Origin: Gloeobacter kilaueensis JS1 | GTDB taxonomy: Bacteria; Cyanobacteriota; Cyanobacteriia; Gloeobacterales; Gloeobacteraceae | Reading direction: 5' to 3' | NCBI RefSeq assembly: GCF_000484535.1 | Contig: NC_022600.1 | Coordinates: 1,302,001-1,366,000 of the forward strand | DNA length: 64,000 nt | Shown: positions 1 to 8,105 of the stretch, piece by piece | How the letters are laid out: each line of letters opens with the position of its first letter | Position numbering within the stretch: position 1 is the stretch's first letter | The notes under the pieces: generated by a model | Databases searched by the model: none | What the model saw: the letters and a program-made list of their open reading frames with translations, nothing else | What the model was told of the DNA's origin: nothing | Made by a program: the position numbers and the translations under genes

Positions 1-306
1 TCCAAAGTCGATCGAGTAAGAATTGAGTTCTTTTTTCTTGGTCTCTTTGTTGAACTCGTAGTCTACCACCGGCAGGTTGATCGGGCAGACCCGCACGCAG
101 ACTTCGCAGGAGATGCACTTGGGCCGCTCGAAGTGAATCCGTCCGCGAAAGCGCTCCGAGGGAATCAGCTTTTCGTACGGGTACTGGACAGTCACCGGCT
201 TGCGACGCATGTGATCGAAGACGACGCCCATGCCCTGACCGATGTATTTGGCCGATTCCAGCACTTCCCTGGCGTAGCCCCCAACCTTCTCCAGGAACTT
301 TACCAT
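1..306 (-). CDS. ndhI: NAD(P)H-quinone oxidoreductase subunit I (partial, N-terminal 102 residues)
   Basis: NdhI is the ferredoxin-like subunit of the cyanobacterial NDH-1 complex. It carries two [4Fe-4S] clusters that pass electrons towards plastoquinone. The visible part starts at an ATG (304-306) with [10 protein letters not shown] and reaches the first cluster motif [12 protein letters not shown], followed by [19 protein letters not shown], which is typical of cyanobacterial and chloroplast NdhI. The second cluster lies beyond the left edge. The gene is divergent from the PrsW-like gene, with about 130 bases between them. The family call is firm; only the C-terminus is missing. Confidence 0.95.
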   Translation of the reverse strand, partial: MVKFLEKVGGYAREVLESAKYIGQGMGVVFDHMRRKPVTVQYPYEKLIPSERFRGRIHFERPKCISCEVCVRVCPINLPVVDYEFNKETKKKELNSYSIDFG

Positions 307-439
307 TGCTAATATGCTCTTTCGATACTCAAGCTCATTTTAGGCGTAATTGCTTACAGAGGCTACCGGGCCGCCTACACCAGAGTGTAGCCCCCGCCTG
401 GGGAGGTGCGAATAACATGAAGGCAGGGAGTACGTATAG

Positions 440-2230
440 ATGAACTTTCCAGTACCCAACTTCTTGCTGATCGCAGCTGCCCTCGCTCCTGCTCTGTTTT
501 TGCTGGCGCTGTTGACTTTTTTGCCGAAGAGTGCGACGCGCTGGAGCGCTCCGCGCCCGCTGCAGACGGTGGTTATCGCCACGCTCACCGGCATCGCCTC
601 GGCGGAGATGGCCCTGGTCGTCGAGGGCTGGCTGACAAAAAATCCCTGGCAATTTAGTTCGCTGGGGGTGCTCGCCCTCTTTTCGCTGGTGGTAGCCGGT
701 TGCGCGGAGGAAGGGGCCAAGTATCTGTGTGTACGGCTCTATAGCTGGCGGCTACCGGTCTTTCGCGAACCGTTCGACGGCCTGCTCTACTGCGGTGCGG
801 TCGGCCTTGGGTTCGGGGCAATCGAGAATATTTCTTACGTGAGTCAGGGCGGCCTCGGGACGGCGCTGACCCGCGCCCTGACCGCTGTTCCCTTCCACGG
901 AATGCTCGGTCTGGTACTGGGCTACTTTTTGGGCCAGGCGAAGGTGCGGCAGCTGGCCGGTGAGCGCTGGGGCGGCCTCCATGCCCAGGGGCTGATCTTC
1001 GCTATCCTCCTGCATGGTCTGTACGACCTGTTTGCTTTTCAGTCCAGCCTGCCTTCGGAGATTGCCCTCTACGCGCTCCTGCTCGGTATGGGCCTCTGGA
1101 GTGTACGGACGATTCGCTCGACGCGGGCGATCTCACCCAGTTGGGGAGGCAGCACACCGCCGCCGCCCCCCCCGTTCGTGCCGCCGCCCCTGGTGGAGCG
1201 CAACCCGGTCGTTGCCGCAGTGCTCGGGCTTTTTCCAGGTGTGGGCCAGTTCTATAACCGCGAATATCAAAAGGGCTTTTTTCTGCTGGCGGCAGGAGTG
1301 CTCAATCTGGTGCTGTTGGCGGTGGTATGGCTACTGCTGAACGTGCCGCAGCTGCTGGTCGTTCTGCTGGTGGTTGCGGGCCTCGATCTCAATATCCGGC
1401 CTCAAGATCTGGAGATGCTCTCCAACTCGCCGGTGCTCACAGTCCTGGCGGTCCTTAACGCCGCCCTGTGCCTGGTGAGCGCCTTCGACGCCTACCGCAC
1501 CGCCCGCACCAACCGCTTCGACTACCTTGAGCCGCCCGAAAAGCGCGTGCGCACCGTCCAGTCCTTCAGCGCCTCCTACATGGGCCACCTGCTGGCGCTG
1601 TTTCTGGCGGTCCTGGTGCCGGTGATCGTCGGTGGCAAAGCGCGCTCCGAATCGAAGCAGTCCGGCCAGCCCGGTGCGATCGAATTCGACCTGGTGACTA
1701 CCCCCAAGAAGCTCGACGGCTTCAGCGGCAAACCCGAGGGCACCGCCAAGGGCAAGGACAAGCGCAACGCCCCTAAGATCAGCGCCCAAAAAAGCCCGAC
1801 CGTAAAAGCCCCCGGCCCCGCCCCCAAGCCCCAGGCAGCCCAGGAGGCCCAGGGATTGCCGCGCTCCTACAACGAGTATCTTTCCTGGAAAATCCGCCGC
1901 TACCACGATCTTTACTTCGATCAGGTTGGCCAGGGCCAGTACACCGTCGTCCAGTACGACATCGACGCCGTGGGCAACGTCAGCAACGTCCAGGTTCTCT
2001 ACGACCACACCACCGCTCCCAGCGAAGTCGCTGAACTGGCGGCTGAGACCGTCCGCCGCCTCGACCCGGCTTTGCCCCTGCCGCCGGGCATTCAGATGGT
2101 AACGATCACCGAGCTATTTTGGGACGGCTCGCCCATCGGCTCGCCCGGCTCCCTCGAAGAGCACCTGAGCGAACTGCCGGACGGACGAGAAGTCGAACCC
2201 TACCCACCCCAACCGCGCTCCAACTCCTGA
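440..2230 (+). CDS. PrsW-type intramembrane protease fused to TM2-like and TonB-C-like domains
   Basis: A 596-residue membrane protein with three parts. Residues about 1-225 are a PrsW/CAAX-like glutamic-type intramembrane protease. The visible motifs are CAEEGAK (E90, E91, K94), GAIEN (E129, N130), PFHG (H153) and LHGLYD (H192), spread over several membrane helices. After a proline-rich linker (about 238-250), residues about 255-355 resemble TM2/DUF5683-like segments (GLFPGVGQFYNREYQKGFF). After a second charged, Pro/Lys-rich linker (about 415-480), the last 110 residues resemble a TonB C-terminal or cell-envelope energy-transducer domain (YDIDAVGNVSNVQVL; RLDPALPLPPG). PrsW family members cleave membrane-anchored regulators; the substrate here is unknown. 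The three-part architecture is unusual. Domain calls 1 and 2 are good; call 3 is moderate. Confidence 0.8.
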   Translation: MNFPVPNFLLIAAALAPALFLLALLTFLPKSATRWSAPRPLQTVVIATLTGIASAEMALVVEGWLTKNPWQFSSLGVLALFSLVVAGCAEEGAKYLCVRLYSWRLPVFREPFDGLLYCGAVGLGFGAIENISYVSQGGLGTALTRALTAVPFHGMLGLVLGYFLGQAKVRQLAGERWGGLHAQGLIFAILLHGLYDLFAFQSSLPSEIALYALLLGMGLWSVRTIRSTRAISPSWGGSTPPPPPPFVPPPLVERNPVVAAVLGLFPGVGQFYNREYQKGFFLLAAGVLNLVLLAVVWLLLNVPQLLVVLLVVAGLDLNIRPQDLEMLSNSPVLTVLAVLNAALCLVSAFDAYRTARTNRFDYLEPPEKRVRTVQSFSASYMGHLLALFLAVLVPVIVGGKARSESKQSGQPGAIEFDLVTTPKKLDGFSGKPEGTAKGKDKRNAPKISAQKSPTVKAPGPAPKPQAAQEAQGLPRSYNEYLSWKIRRYHDLYFDQVGQGQYTVVQYDIDAVGNVSNVQVLYDHTTAPSEVAELAAETVRRLDPALPLPPGIQMVTITELFWDGSPIGSPGSLEEHLSELPDGREVEPYPPQPRSNS

Positions 2231-2319
2231 TATCAAGCAATTCGCAGTCGGGGATACTTTGCACATATAGGTGGAAAGCCAGCCGCAATGCGATTATTGC
2301 TTTTTCGAGGAGACGACAG

Positions 2320-2631
2320 ATGATCGACTTGCTCAGAGAGACGCCACTGGGACGAGAAGTGCTGCGCGAATGGAAGCAGGAGGCAGAGCAGTACGCAGAA
2401 CAGCGCGCAGTTGAGCTTGCAGAACAGAAATTGGAACAAAGTCTGCAGCAAGGCGAAATTCAGGGCAAGCGCCGGACGCTCGTTCATCAGCTGACGCGCA
2501 AATTTGGTCCGCTGTCGGCAGATTTACTCGACTCTGTGCAAAATATCAGCGATCCTGACCGCCTGGAGCGCCTGATCGACGCCGCTGTCGATTCTGCCAG
2601 CCTGGATCGTTTCCGACAACAGCTCGGTTGA
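2320..2631 (+). CDS. DUF4351-like C-terminal fragment of a Rpn/PD-(D/E)XK family protein
   Basis: A 103-residue protein starting at an ATG (2320) preceded by a GAGGA ribosome-binding site. It has a charged, Gln/Glu-rich helix (residues about 15-50), then TLVHQLTRKFGPLS and a C-terminal SLDRFRQQL. This is the layout of the DUF4351 tail that follows the nuclease domain in Rpn/PDDEXK_2 transposase-like proteins, which are numerous in cyanobacteria. No nuclease domain is visible upstream, because the preceding 89 bases separate it from the PrsW-like gene. It is either a decayed remnant or a stand-alone helical protein. Function unknown. Confidence 0.6.
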   Translation: MIDLLRETPLGREVLREWKQEAEQYAEQRAVELAEQKLEQSLQQGEIQGKRRTLVHQLTRKFGPLSADLLDSVQNISDPDRLERLIDAAVDSASLDRFRQQLG

Positions 2632-2647
2632 ATGGGGAGCGTGGCTC

Positions 2648-5011
2648 TCAACTGGGCGGCGCAGCTTGAGCTGGTTCGATAAATAAGGGGCTGGTCCAGA
2701 CCCGCGAACCGTCGATCTGCTGAGCGCTCAAGTAGACCGGATGGGCAGCGAGTGGGTCAGGGAGGGGTTCAAGGACGAAGCTGCCCCTGATCTCGCGTGG
2801 CATCGCTGCAGCACTGAGCCGCTCAGCGGCCAGAAAGAGTCCTTCTCCCCCTAACTCCTGTCGCAGCTGTCCCTGCTCGATAAGTTCGCTGCCGCTGAAG
2901 CGCCAGTGCGACTCGGGGCAGTGCCGGTGGGGATTGGGCCTGAGAGGACTGCCGAGCTTGTCGAAAGCACCGATCTGCACCTGCAGGTCGAACTGGGCAG
3001 TGGCCAGGTTGGACACCTCCAGTTCGATCGCATCGCTGTCGCCGTAGGTGTCCGAGCGAAAGGCCAGCTCCAGCGCTCCGGCCCGGCGAACGAATTGTTC
3101 CGGATGCTCGAAGCCCTGGGCGCGAAAGTTCTGGATCGAAGCGTGGGTGCATCGCAGCACACCGCGCCACTCCGCCCAGCGATAGCGGTCTTGAATACGC
3201 GCCCCACCCCAGCGGATGCGCAGGCGGTTGGTGCTGTAGCCCGCTTCCTGCTGGAGATTGCGGTTCCAGAGCCTGCCTCTATGATCCCAGGCGCTCAGGC
3301 TGTCCCAACCGGCATCGCCCAGCAGGTGGTAGTGCAGCGTCACCGGAGCGTCCGCGACAAAGTGATCCCCCTGGAGGTGCGGACCGGACCACAGCAGGGC
3401 AACGCTGCGCTCGCCGGTGGTCGCCCAGGTGTGTCGGGCGCGCAGGGCGCGGTTGATAGCGCTGCGCGTCAAAGACGGAGCAACAATCCCGGTCAGGCCG
3501 CCTTTGACGCCAAAGACGGCTGTACCCGGCACGCCGCCCCCACAGCGGCCCCGGTGCTCGTCGCCGTTGGCGGCGACTCCCAGCCTGTAGCCCCGGCGAA
3601 TCGCCTCTCGATAGAACCAGTCGAACTGTCCCCAGGCGGAACCCACCTCCACCAGCCGCTCCAGTTGGGGCTGGTGCCAGTCGAGGATCGCCCGCCGCCC
3701 GCCGACGTGGGGCATCATCAGGTAGTTGCCGGGATTGGGCAGGTAGGCTTTCCAGAGCCGATCCACCGGCCAGGCTCCGGGGATGAGCGCATTGCCCTGC
3801 ATCTGGTCGTTCCACTCGAAGGAGCGCAGCGATTGACCGTCGGGGCCGGTCGGAAAAAGAACGTCCTCGCCCAGAAAAATAACGTTGCGGTCGCCTCCGG
3901 CGGCGGAGTTGCCGCACCACTCCGTTCCCGGATAGCAGAGAAATTCTCCTTCCAAGCTCACCTGAGAGCAGAGCTTTACATCTTCTTGCCAATCACTTTC
4001 GCTGATATTGAAGTCGTTGGCGGTGTAGCCCAGCACGTCCAGCCCGGCCACATCCCGACCGTAGGCAAAGTTGTACTCGGTGGAGTTGGTGCCGACGGTG
4101 TGATTGGAGTGGACGTGCAGATCCGCCCAGAAGGCGCGGGGAAAGGGAAGGTCTTTTTGGGCGGCGAGGTAGATGGGTGCGCATTCTAAAGAAAAATCCG
4201 TAAGCTCTGCCCTGAGTACCGTCTCGCCGGATTGCTCCAGCACCAGATCGCTGCGGGCTACGGCCCAGCCTGTGTCTGGTAAAGGCAGTATCTGCTCGCC
4301 ACTCGGGCCTTGCAGGCGGATAGCTCGGCCTGTAAGGTCGCGGCAGGTATTGCCCCAGCGGTCCTCGGCCCTGAGCCGCAGGGAAAACTTTTCGCCCACC
4401 CGCACCAGACGGGGAGTGATGGCCACCAGAGCCGCCGGAGGACCGGGCAGGATATCGATGACGACATCGCCGGGGATCGCTGCGAAGCGGGAGGTGCCCA
4501 CCGGGTCGATGTAGGCGCGAAAGCGAAAACCCGCCTCGACAAAAGTCTGGATACGGGTGCCCGGCCCTCCGGCTCGCCTGTCCCCGAGGCGCACGAGGAT
4601 GTGGTCCCCCGGCTTGAGGTAGCCGTCGATCACGTCGATAATCACCGCTTTTTGAAAGGGCCGTTCGTGGCCTTTTTGATCGAAGCGGACCTTGAGTTCT
4701 TGAACCGTGGCCGGGCTTTCTCCCTCCAGGCAGGGACGTGCCTGGTACTCGGCAGAGAGGTAGTTGGCCGCTGTCGGGTCTTCGCACTGAAACAGCGCCC
4801 AGTCGGAGTAGAACTTGAAGGTGATCTTGATCCAGGCTCCATCGGCCAGGCCCGCGCTGCCCACTTCGTAGTCCAGAAGAATCTCCTGCCAGCTACCGGC
4901 TTCAAGCTGACGGGCCAGACAGGTGAGGCGGCCCAAAAAAGGCAACTGCTCGACGTAGGCGTGATAACCCACCGGATAGAAGCTGCCGTCCGCTGCCGGT
5001 GTCGAAGACAT
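2648..5011 (-). CDS. DUF3604 family protein, PHP-type metal-dependent hydrolase
   Basis: A 787-residue protein. I start it at the ATG at 5009-5011 (MSSTPAADGSFYPVGYHA) because the upstream in-frame extension overlaps cysW and reads as its shadow. The N-terminal 270 residues look like beta-rich accessory modules. The DUF3604 core begins with FWADLHVHSNHT, the HxH metal motif of the PHP superfamily. It continues with YPGTEWCG, MMPHVGG and GVAANGDEHRG, all with plausible metal-ligand histidines and aspartates. The PHP family includes phosphoesterases; the DUF3604 substrate is not established. The start lies 2 bases after the cysW stop codon, so it is probably the last gene of the sbpA-cysT-cysW operon, where cysA often sits. 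Confidence 0.85.
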   Translation of the reverse strand: MSSTPAADGSFYPVGYHAYVEQLPFLGRLTCLARQLEAGSWQEILLDYEVGSAGLADGAWIKITFKFYSDWALFQCEDPTAANYLSAEYQARPCLEGESPATVQELKVRFDQKGHERPFQKAVIIDVIDGYLKPGDHILVRLGDRRAGGPGTRIQTFVEAGFRFRAYIDPVGTSRFAAIPGDVVIDILPGPPAALVAITPRLVRVGEKFSLRLRAEDRWGNTCRDLTGRAIRLQGPSGEQILPLPDTGWAVARSDLVLEQSGETVLRAELTDFSLECAPIYLAAQKDLPFPRAFWADLHVHSNHTVGTNSTEYNFAYGRDVAGLDVLGYTANDFNISESDWQEDVKLCSQVSLEGEFLCYPGTEWCGNSAAGGDRNVIFLGEDVLFPTGPDGQSLRSFEWNDQMQGNALIPGAWPVDRLWKAYLPNPGNYLMMPHVGGRRAILDWHQPQLERLVEVGSAWGQFDWFYREAIRRGYRLGVAANGDEHRGRCGGGVPGTAVFGVKGGLTGIVAPSLTRSAINRALRARHTWATTGERSVALLWSGPHLQGDHFVADAPVTLHYHLLGDAGWDSLSAWDHRGRLWNRNLQQEAGYSTNRLRIRWGGARIQDRYRWAEWRGVLRCTHASIQNFRAQGFEHPEQFVRRAGALELAFRSDTYGDSDAIELEVSNLATAQFDLQVQIGAFDKLGSPLRPNPHRHCPESHWRFSGSELIEQGQLRQELGGEGLFLAAERLSAAAMPREIRGSFVLEPLPDPLAAHPVYLSAQQIDGSRVWTSPLFIEPAQAAPPS

Positions 5012-5013
5012 TT

Positions 5014-5859
5014 TTATGTCTGCTCCCTGCTCTGGCGCAGCCATTCGCCGCCCACCAGGGTCAAAAGAGCGACCAGCGCCAGAAGCGAAGCGCAGGCGAA
5101 GGCGGCGGTGGTCTGGTACTCGGTGTAGACCTGCTCGATGTGCAGCGTCAGGGTCTGGGTTTCGTTGATCAGCTTGCCCGAGACGACCGAGACCGCGCCA
5201 AATTCGCCCAGGGCGCGGGCATTGGTGAGCACGACGCCGTAGAGCAAAGCCTGGCGAATCTCCGGCAGGGTAATCCGCCAGAAAATCTGAAACGGTGTGG
5301 CACCCAGGGTTTCGGCGGCCTGCTCCTGGTCTGTGCCGGTAGCGAGCAGCACCGGCAGCACCTCGCGGGCGACGAAGGGCAAAGTGACGAAGGTGGTCAC
5401 CAGGATCATCGAGGGCAGGGCAAAGATGATCTTGAGGTCGTGCGCCGCCAGCCACGGCCCCAAAAAGCCGTTGGTATGGCTGAAGAGCACGATCGCCATC
5501 ATCCCCACCACTACCGGCGAGATGGCGAAGGGCAGATCCAGTACACCCAGTAGCAGCGGCTTGAGGACGAATTGCTGGCGGGCCAGCACCCAGGCGATGA
5601 CGAGGCCAAAAAAGGTGTTGACCGGCACGGCCACCAGGGCAATGAGCAGGGTCAGGCCGATGGCGTGCAGCGCCTCGCGGGTGCTCACCGCCTGCCAGTA
5701 GGAGCCCAGACCCTCGCCAAATGCCTGCAGGAAGATATTGCCCAGCGGCAAAGCGACCAATAGCACCAGATAGACGAGTCCAATCGCGATGAGGGCAAGC
5801 CGCCCCCAGCGCGGGACGAGCGACTTTCGAGAAGCTGGGGAGAAGTCAGCGGTTCGCAT
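5014..5859 (-). CDS. cysW: Sulfate/thiosulfate ABC transporter permease CysW
   Basis: Inner-membrane permease subunit of the sulfate/thiosulfate importer, partner of CysT. It has about 281 residues with six hydrophobic helices and the binding-protein-dependent transport EAA loop (EQAAETLGATPFQIFWRITLP). The end TLTLHIEQVYTEYQTTAAFA is typical of CysW. I use the ATG at 5857-5859 (MRTADFSPASRK), which overlaps the end of cysT by 14 bases. The longer frame upstream is the cysT shadow. It is translationally coupled to cysT and to the DUF3604 gene downstream. No ATP-binding cysA gene lies in this window, so that subunit must be encoded elsewhere or shared. Confidence 0.93.
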   Translation of the reverse strand: MRTADFSPASRKSLVPRWGRLALIAIGLVYLVLLVALPLGNIFLQAFGEGLGSYWQAVSTREALHAIGLTLLIALVAVPVNTFFGLVIAWVLARQQFVLKPLLLGVLDLPFAISPVVVGMMAIVLFSHTNGFLGPWLAAHDLKIIFALPSMILVTTFVTLPFVAREVLPVLLATGTDQEQAAETLGATPFQIFWRITLPEIRQALLYGVVLTNARALGEFGAVSVVSGKLINETQTLTLHIEQVYTEYQTTAAFACASLLALVALLTLVGGEWLRQSREQT

Positions 5860-6697
5860 CGGCGCGGCGGCTCCAGCTTTCGAGTAGATTGATCCCCACC
5901 AGCACAGCGAGGGAGAAGACCAGCAGCACCAGCGAGACGGCGGTGGCACCGGTGTAATCGTACTCTTCTAAGCGCTGGTAGATGTAGACGGAGGTGATAA
6001 GCGACTCGTAAGGAATGTTGCCGGAGATGAGCACCGCCGCACCGTACTCGCCCACACCGCGTGCGAAACAGAGGGCAAAGCTGGTGAGGAGGGCCGGTAG
6101 AATTTCGGGCAGCAGCACCCGCCAGAAGGTTTGTAGAGGACTGGCTCCCAGCGACAGAGCCGCTTCCTCCGTTTCAGGTTCGATCTGGGCAATCACCGGC
6201 TGCAGGGTGCGCACGGCAAAAGGCAGGGTGACAAAGATCATCGCGAGCACCACACCGGCCTGGGAGTAGGCGAGGCGCACTTCTGAAAGGCCAAGAGCCT
6301 TCAAAAATCCTCCAAGCAGCGTGCCCGGAGCGAGAAATGGGCCCAGCGGTCCTTCCGGCCCATACAGGACGGCGAGGGTGATCCCGGCCACCGCCGCCGG
6401 CATCACGAAGGGCAGATCCACCAGGGCGTTGGCGAGCCTGCGGGCCGCAAAGGCGTAGCGCTCCAGGATCCAGGCAAGCACCAGACCAAATAGACAATTG
6501 ATCCCGCTGGCGGCGATCGCGGCTACGAGGGTGAGTTGGTAAGTGGCGACGGCGACCGGATTGGTGATCGCAGCCCAGAGCAGAGCGGGCGGACGGTCCG
6601 CCACCTTCAAGAGCAGACCGCCCACCGGGATCAAGACGAGCAGCGCGATATAGAGCAGGGCCAGCCCACGGGTGAGGGCGCTACTCACGGCGTTCAT
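5846..6697 (-). CDS. cysT: Sulfate/thiosulfate ABC transporter permease CysT
   Basis: A 283-residue inner-membrane permease, the first of the heterodimeric pair for sulfate uptake. About six transmembrane helices are visible, with the EAA loop (TEEAALSLGASPLQTFWRVL) and the family-typical ALCFARGVGEYGAAVLISGN. The ATG overlaps the sbpA stop in an ATGA arrangement (6694-6697), showing translational coupling. It sits in the order sbpA-cysT-cysW. It is likely expressed under sulfur limitation, as known for this family, but no regulator site was recognised. Confidence 0.94.
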   Translation of the reverse strand: MNAVSSALTRGLALLYIALLVLIPVGGLLLKVADRPPALLWAAITNPVAVATYQLTLVAAIAASGINCLFGLVLAWILERYAFAARRLANALVDLPFVMPAAVAGITLAVLYGPEGPLGPFLAPGTLLGGFLKALGLSEVRLAYSQAGVVLAMIFVTLPFAVRTLQPVIAQIEPETEEAALSLGASPLQTFWRVLLPEILPALLTSFALCFARGVGEYGAAVLISGNIPYESLITSVYIYQRLEEYDYTGATAVSLVLLVFSLAVLVGINLLESWSRRADANR

Positions 6698-7716
6698 CTT
6701 TGGGCGGCCTTTTGGGCCCGGTCAAAAAGGGCGTTGTCGGCAAAGAGCTCGCCATCGACTTTTTTCCAGCCGCCGAAGTCCGCCACCGTATAGAGGGGTT
6801 TGACAGGCCGGTACTGGCCGGCGTTTTTGGCGTAGACCTGTTTGTCGGAGGGCCGGTAGCCCAACTCGGCGTAGATGGCCTGGGCTCTGGCGCTAAAAAG
6901 AAACTGGGTAAACGCCTCGGCGGCGGCGCGGGTGCCTTTTTTGTCTACGATCCTGTCGATGATCGTCACCGGAAAATCCACCTCGATATTCGCTGCCGGT
7001 ACCGTGTAGGGATAATCTTTGGGCAGCACGTCGTTGGTGTAGAGAATTTCGTTCTCGAAGGTGACCAGTGCGTCGCCGATCCGCTTTTTGACGAAGGCGT
7101 CGGTGGCCTGACGGCCACCGTTTTCGAGGCTTTTGATGTTTTTGACCAGCGAGAGGACGTACTGCTCGGCTTCTTTGCTGCCCTTGCTTTTAAGCAGTGC
7201 GCCGTAGCCGGCGAGGATGCCCCAGCGGGCATTGCCGCTGGTCTTGGGGTTGATCGCCACCACCTCGATGCCGGGCCGGGTCAGATCGCCCCAGTCGGCG
7301 ATCTGTTTGGGGTTGCCAGGGCGGGTGACGATCGCCATCACTGTCGTCACCGGCACCGCGCCGTTGGGCAGGCGCTTGTTCCAGTTGGCGGCTACCAGTC
7401 CTTTTTCGACCAGTGGATCGATGTTGGTCTGAAGATTTTGGGCCAGCACGTCCGCTTCCAGGCCGTCGAGGATCGCCCGCGTCTGGGTACCGGAGGGGCC
7501 GTAGGATTCTTTGAAGGTGACCTCCTGTCCGGTCTTTGCTTTCCATTCTTTTTGAAATTCGGGGATGAGGCGGGCGTACACCGGTTTGGCAACGGCGTAG
7601 CTCACCAGCGTCAGCTCGACGGGTGGTTTTTGGGCGGCACCGGGCAGGGCTGCTGTCCACCACACCAGGAGCAGAAGACACACCCGGCGGCACATCGTAG
7701 AGGAGGGAATCTGCAT
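6694..7716 (-). CDS. sbpA: Sulfate-binding periplasmic protein
   Basis: Periplasmic solute receptor that delivers sulfate to CysT/CysW. It has about 340 residues and an N-terminal signal peptide (CRRVCLLLLVWWTAALPGAAQ). The mature region has the Sbp/CysP signatures VELTLVSYAVAKPVYARLIP, ESYGPSGTQTRAI, VAINPKTSGNARWG and PADNALFD-like ends. Three starts are possible: GTG 7722, ATG 7716 and ATG 7695. I prefer 7716 because a GAGA stretch sits about 10 bases upstream and the signal peptide stays complete. First gene of the sulfate operon; its promoter must lie in the 7717-8105 gap. Confidence 0.93.
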   Translation of the reverse strand: MQIPSSTMCRRVCLLLLVWWTAALPGAAQKPPVELTLVSYAVAKPVYARLIPEFQKEWKAKTGQEVTFKESYGPSGTQTRAILDGLEADVLAQNLQTNIDPLVEKGLVAANWNKRLPNGAVPVTTVMAIVTRPGNPKQIADWGDLTRPGIEVVAINPKTSGNARWGILAGYGALLKSKGSKEAEQYVLSLVKNIKSLENGGRQATDAFVKKRIGDALVTFENEILYTNDVLPKDYPYTVPAANIEVDFPVTIIDRIVDKKGTRAAAEAFTQFLFSARAQAIYAELGYRPSDKQVYAKNAGQYRPVKPLYTVADFGGWKKVDGELFADNALFDRAQKAAQR

Positions 7717-8105
7717 GGGCACTATCTCAGGCGGATTTATGGGGAATGCTCTGCATCTACAATACGGCTTTTGCGAGCGCCCTCCCTGCCCCTTGTTTTT
7801 GAAAGCAAAAGCTTTTCGGTACTTTCTGCATCGCCACTTCGGCTCAAAAGGCGGAGATCGGCTCCTGGACCGGAAGTTTGCCTTTTTGAACGCGAAGATA
7901 AATTTGCGGCCAGCGGGGCAATAGCGGTGGTCAGTAAAGCCGATAGCGCATATAATCGCCCCAGCCGGAGGTATCGGACGCAGGCAAGCTGCGCCTTTGA
8001 GCAGTTTTAGCCGTCGTCAGTTGGAAGCATTTTTTATGTTATGAAGACCGCTGCGCGCCCCACAGGCAGGGCAGTATCGCCAAAAGCAGGAAAAAGCACT
8101 GGATT
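7717..8105. other. Intergenic region between sbpA and glgP
   Basis: 389 bases without a credible gene, between divergent sbpA and glgP. It must hold both promoters. On the plus strand a good sigma-70-type promoter is visible (separate entry). The rest includes small A/T-rich stem-like stretches (for example around 7800-7825) but no riboswitch or small RNA that I recognise. The glgP leader after the promoter is roughly 140 bases, long enough for leader control, which is untested. Confidence 0.6.
7928..7956 (+). promoter_or_regulatory. Probable sigma-70-type promoter of glgP
   Basis: Perfect -10 TATAAT at 7951-7956 with a TGGTCA -35 (4 of 6 matches to TTGACA) at 7928-7933 and a 17-base spacer. 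Transcription would begin near 7963, about 143 bases before the glgP start. Inferred from sequence only. Confidence 0.5.

Noticed and set aside
2906-4189. 427-residue plus-strand ORF opposite the DUF3604 gene
   Set aside because: Antisense shadow of a real GC-rich gene. The frame on the other strand has clear DUF3604 motifs; this one has none.
6700-8010. 436-residue plus-strand ORF over sbpA and the gap
   Set aside because: Shadow of sbpA; low-complexity, no domain, and it crosses a promoter region.
7717-8105. Possible riboswitch or small RNA in the glgP leader
   Set aside because: No known riboswitch core motif and no strong multi-stem structure were recognised by eye.
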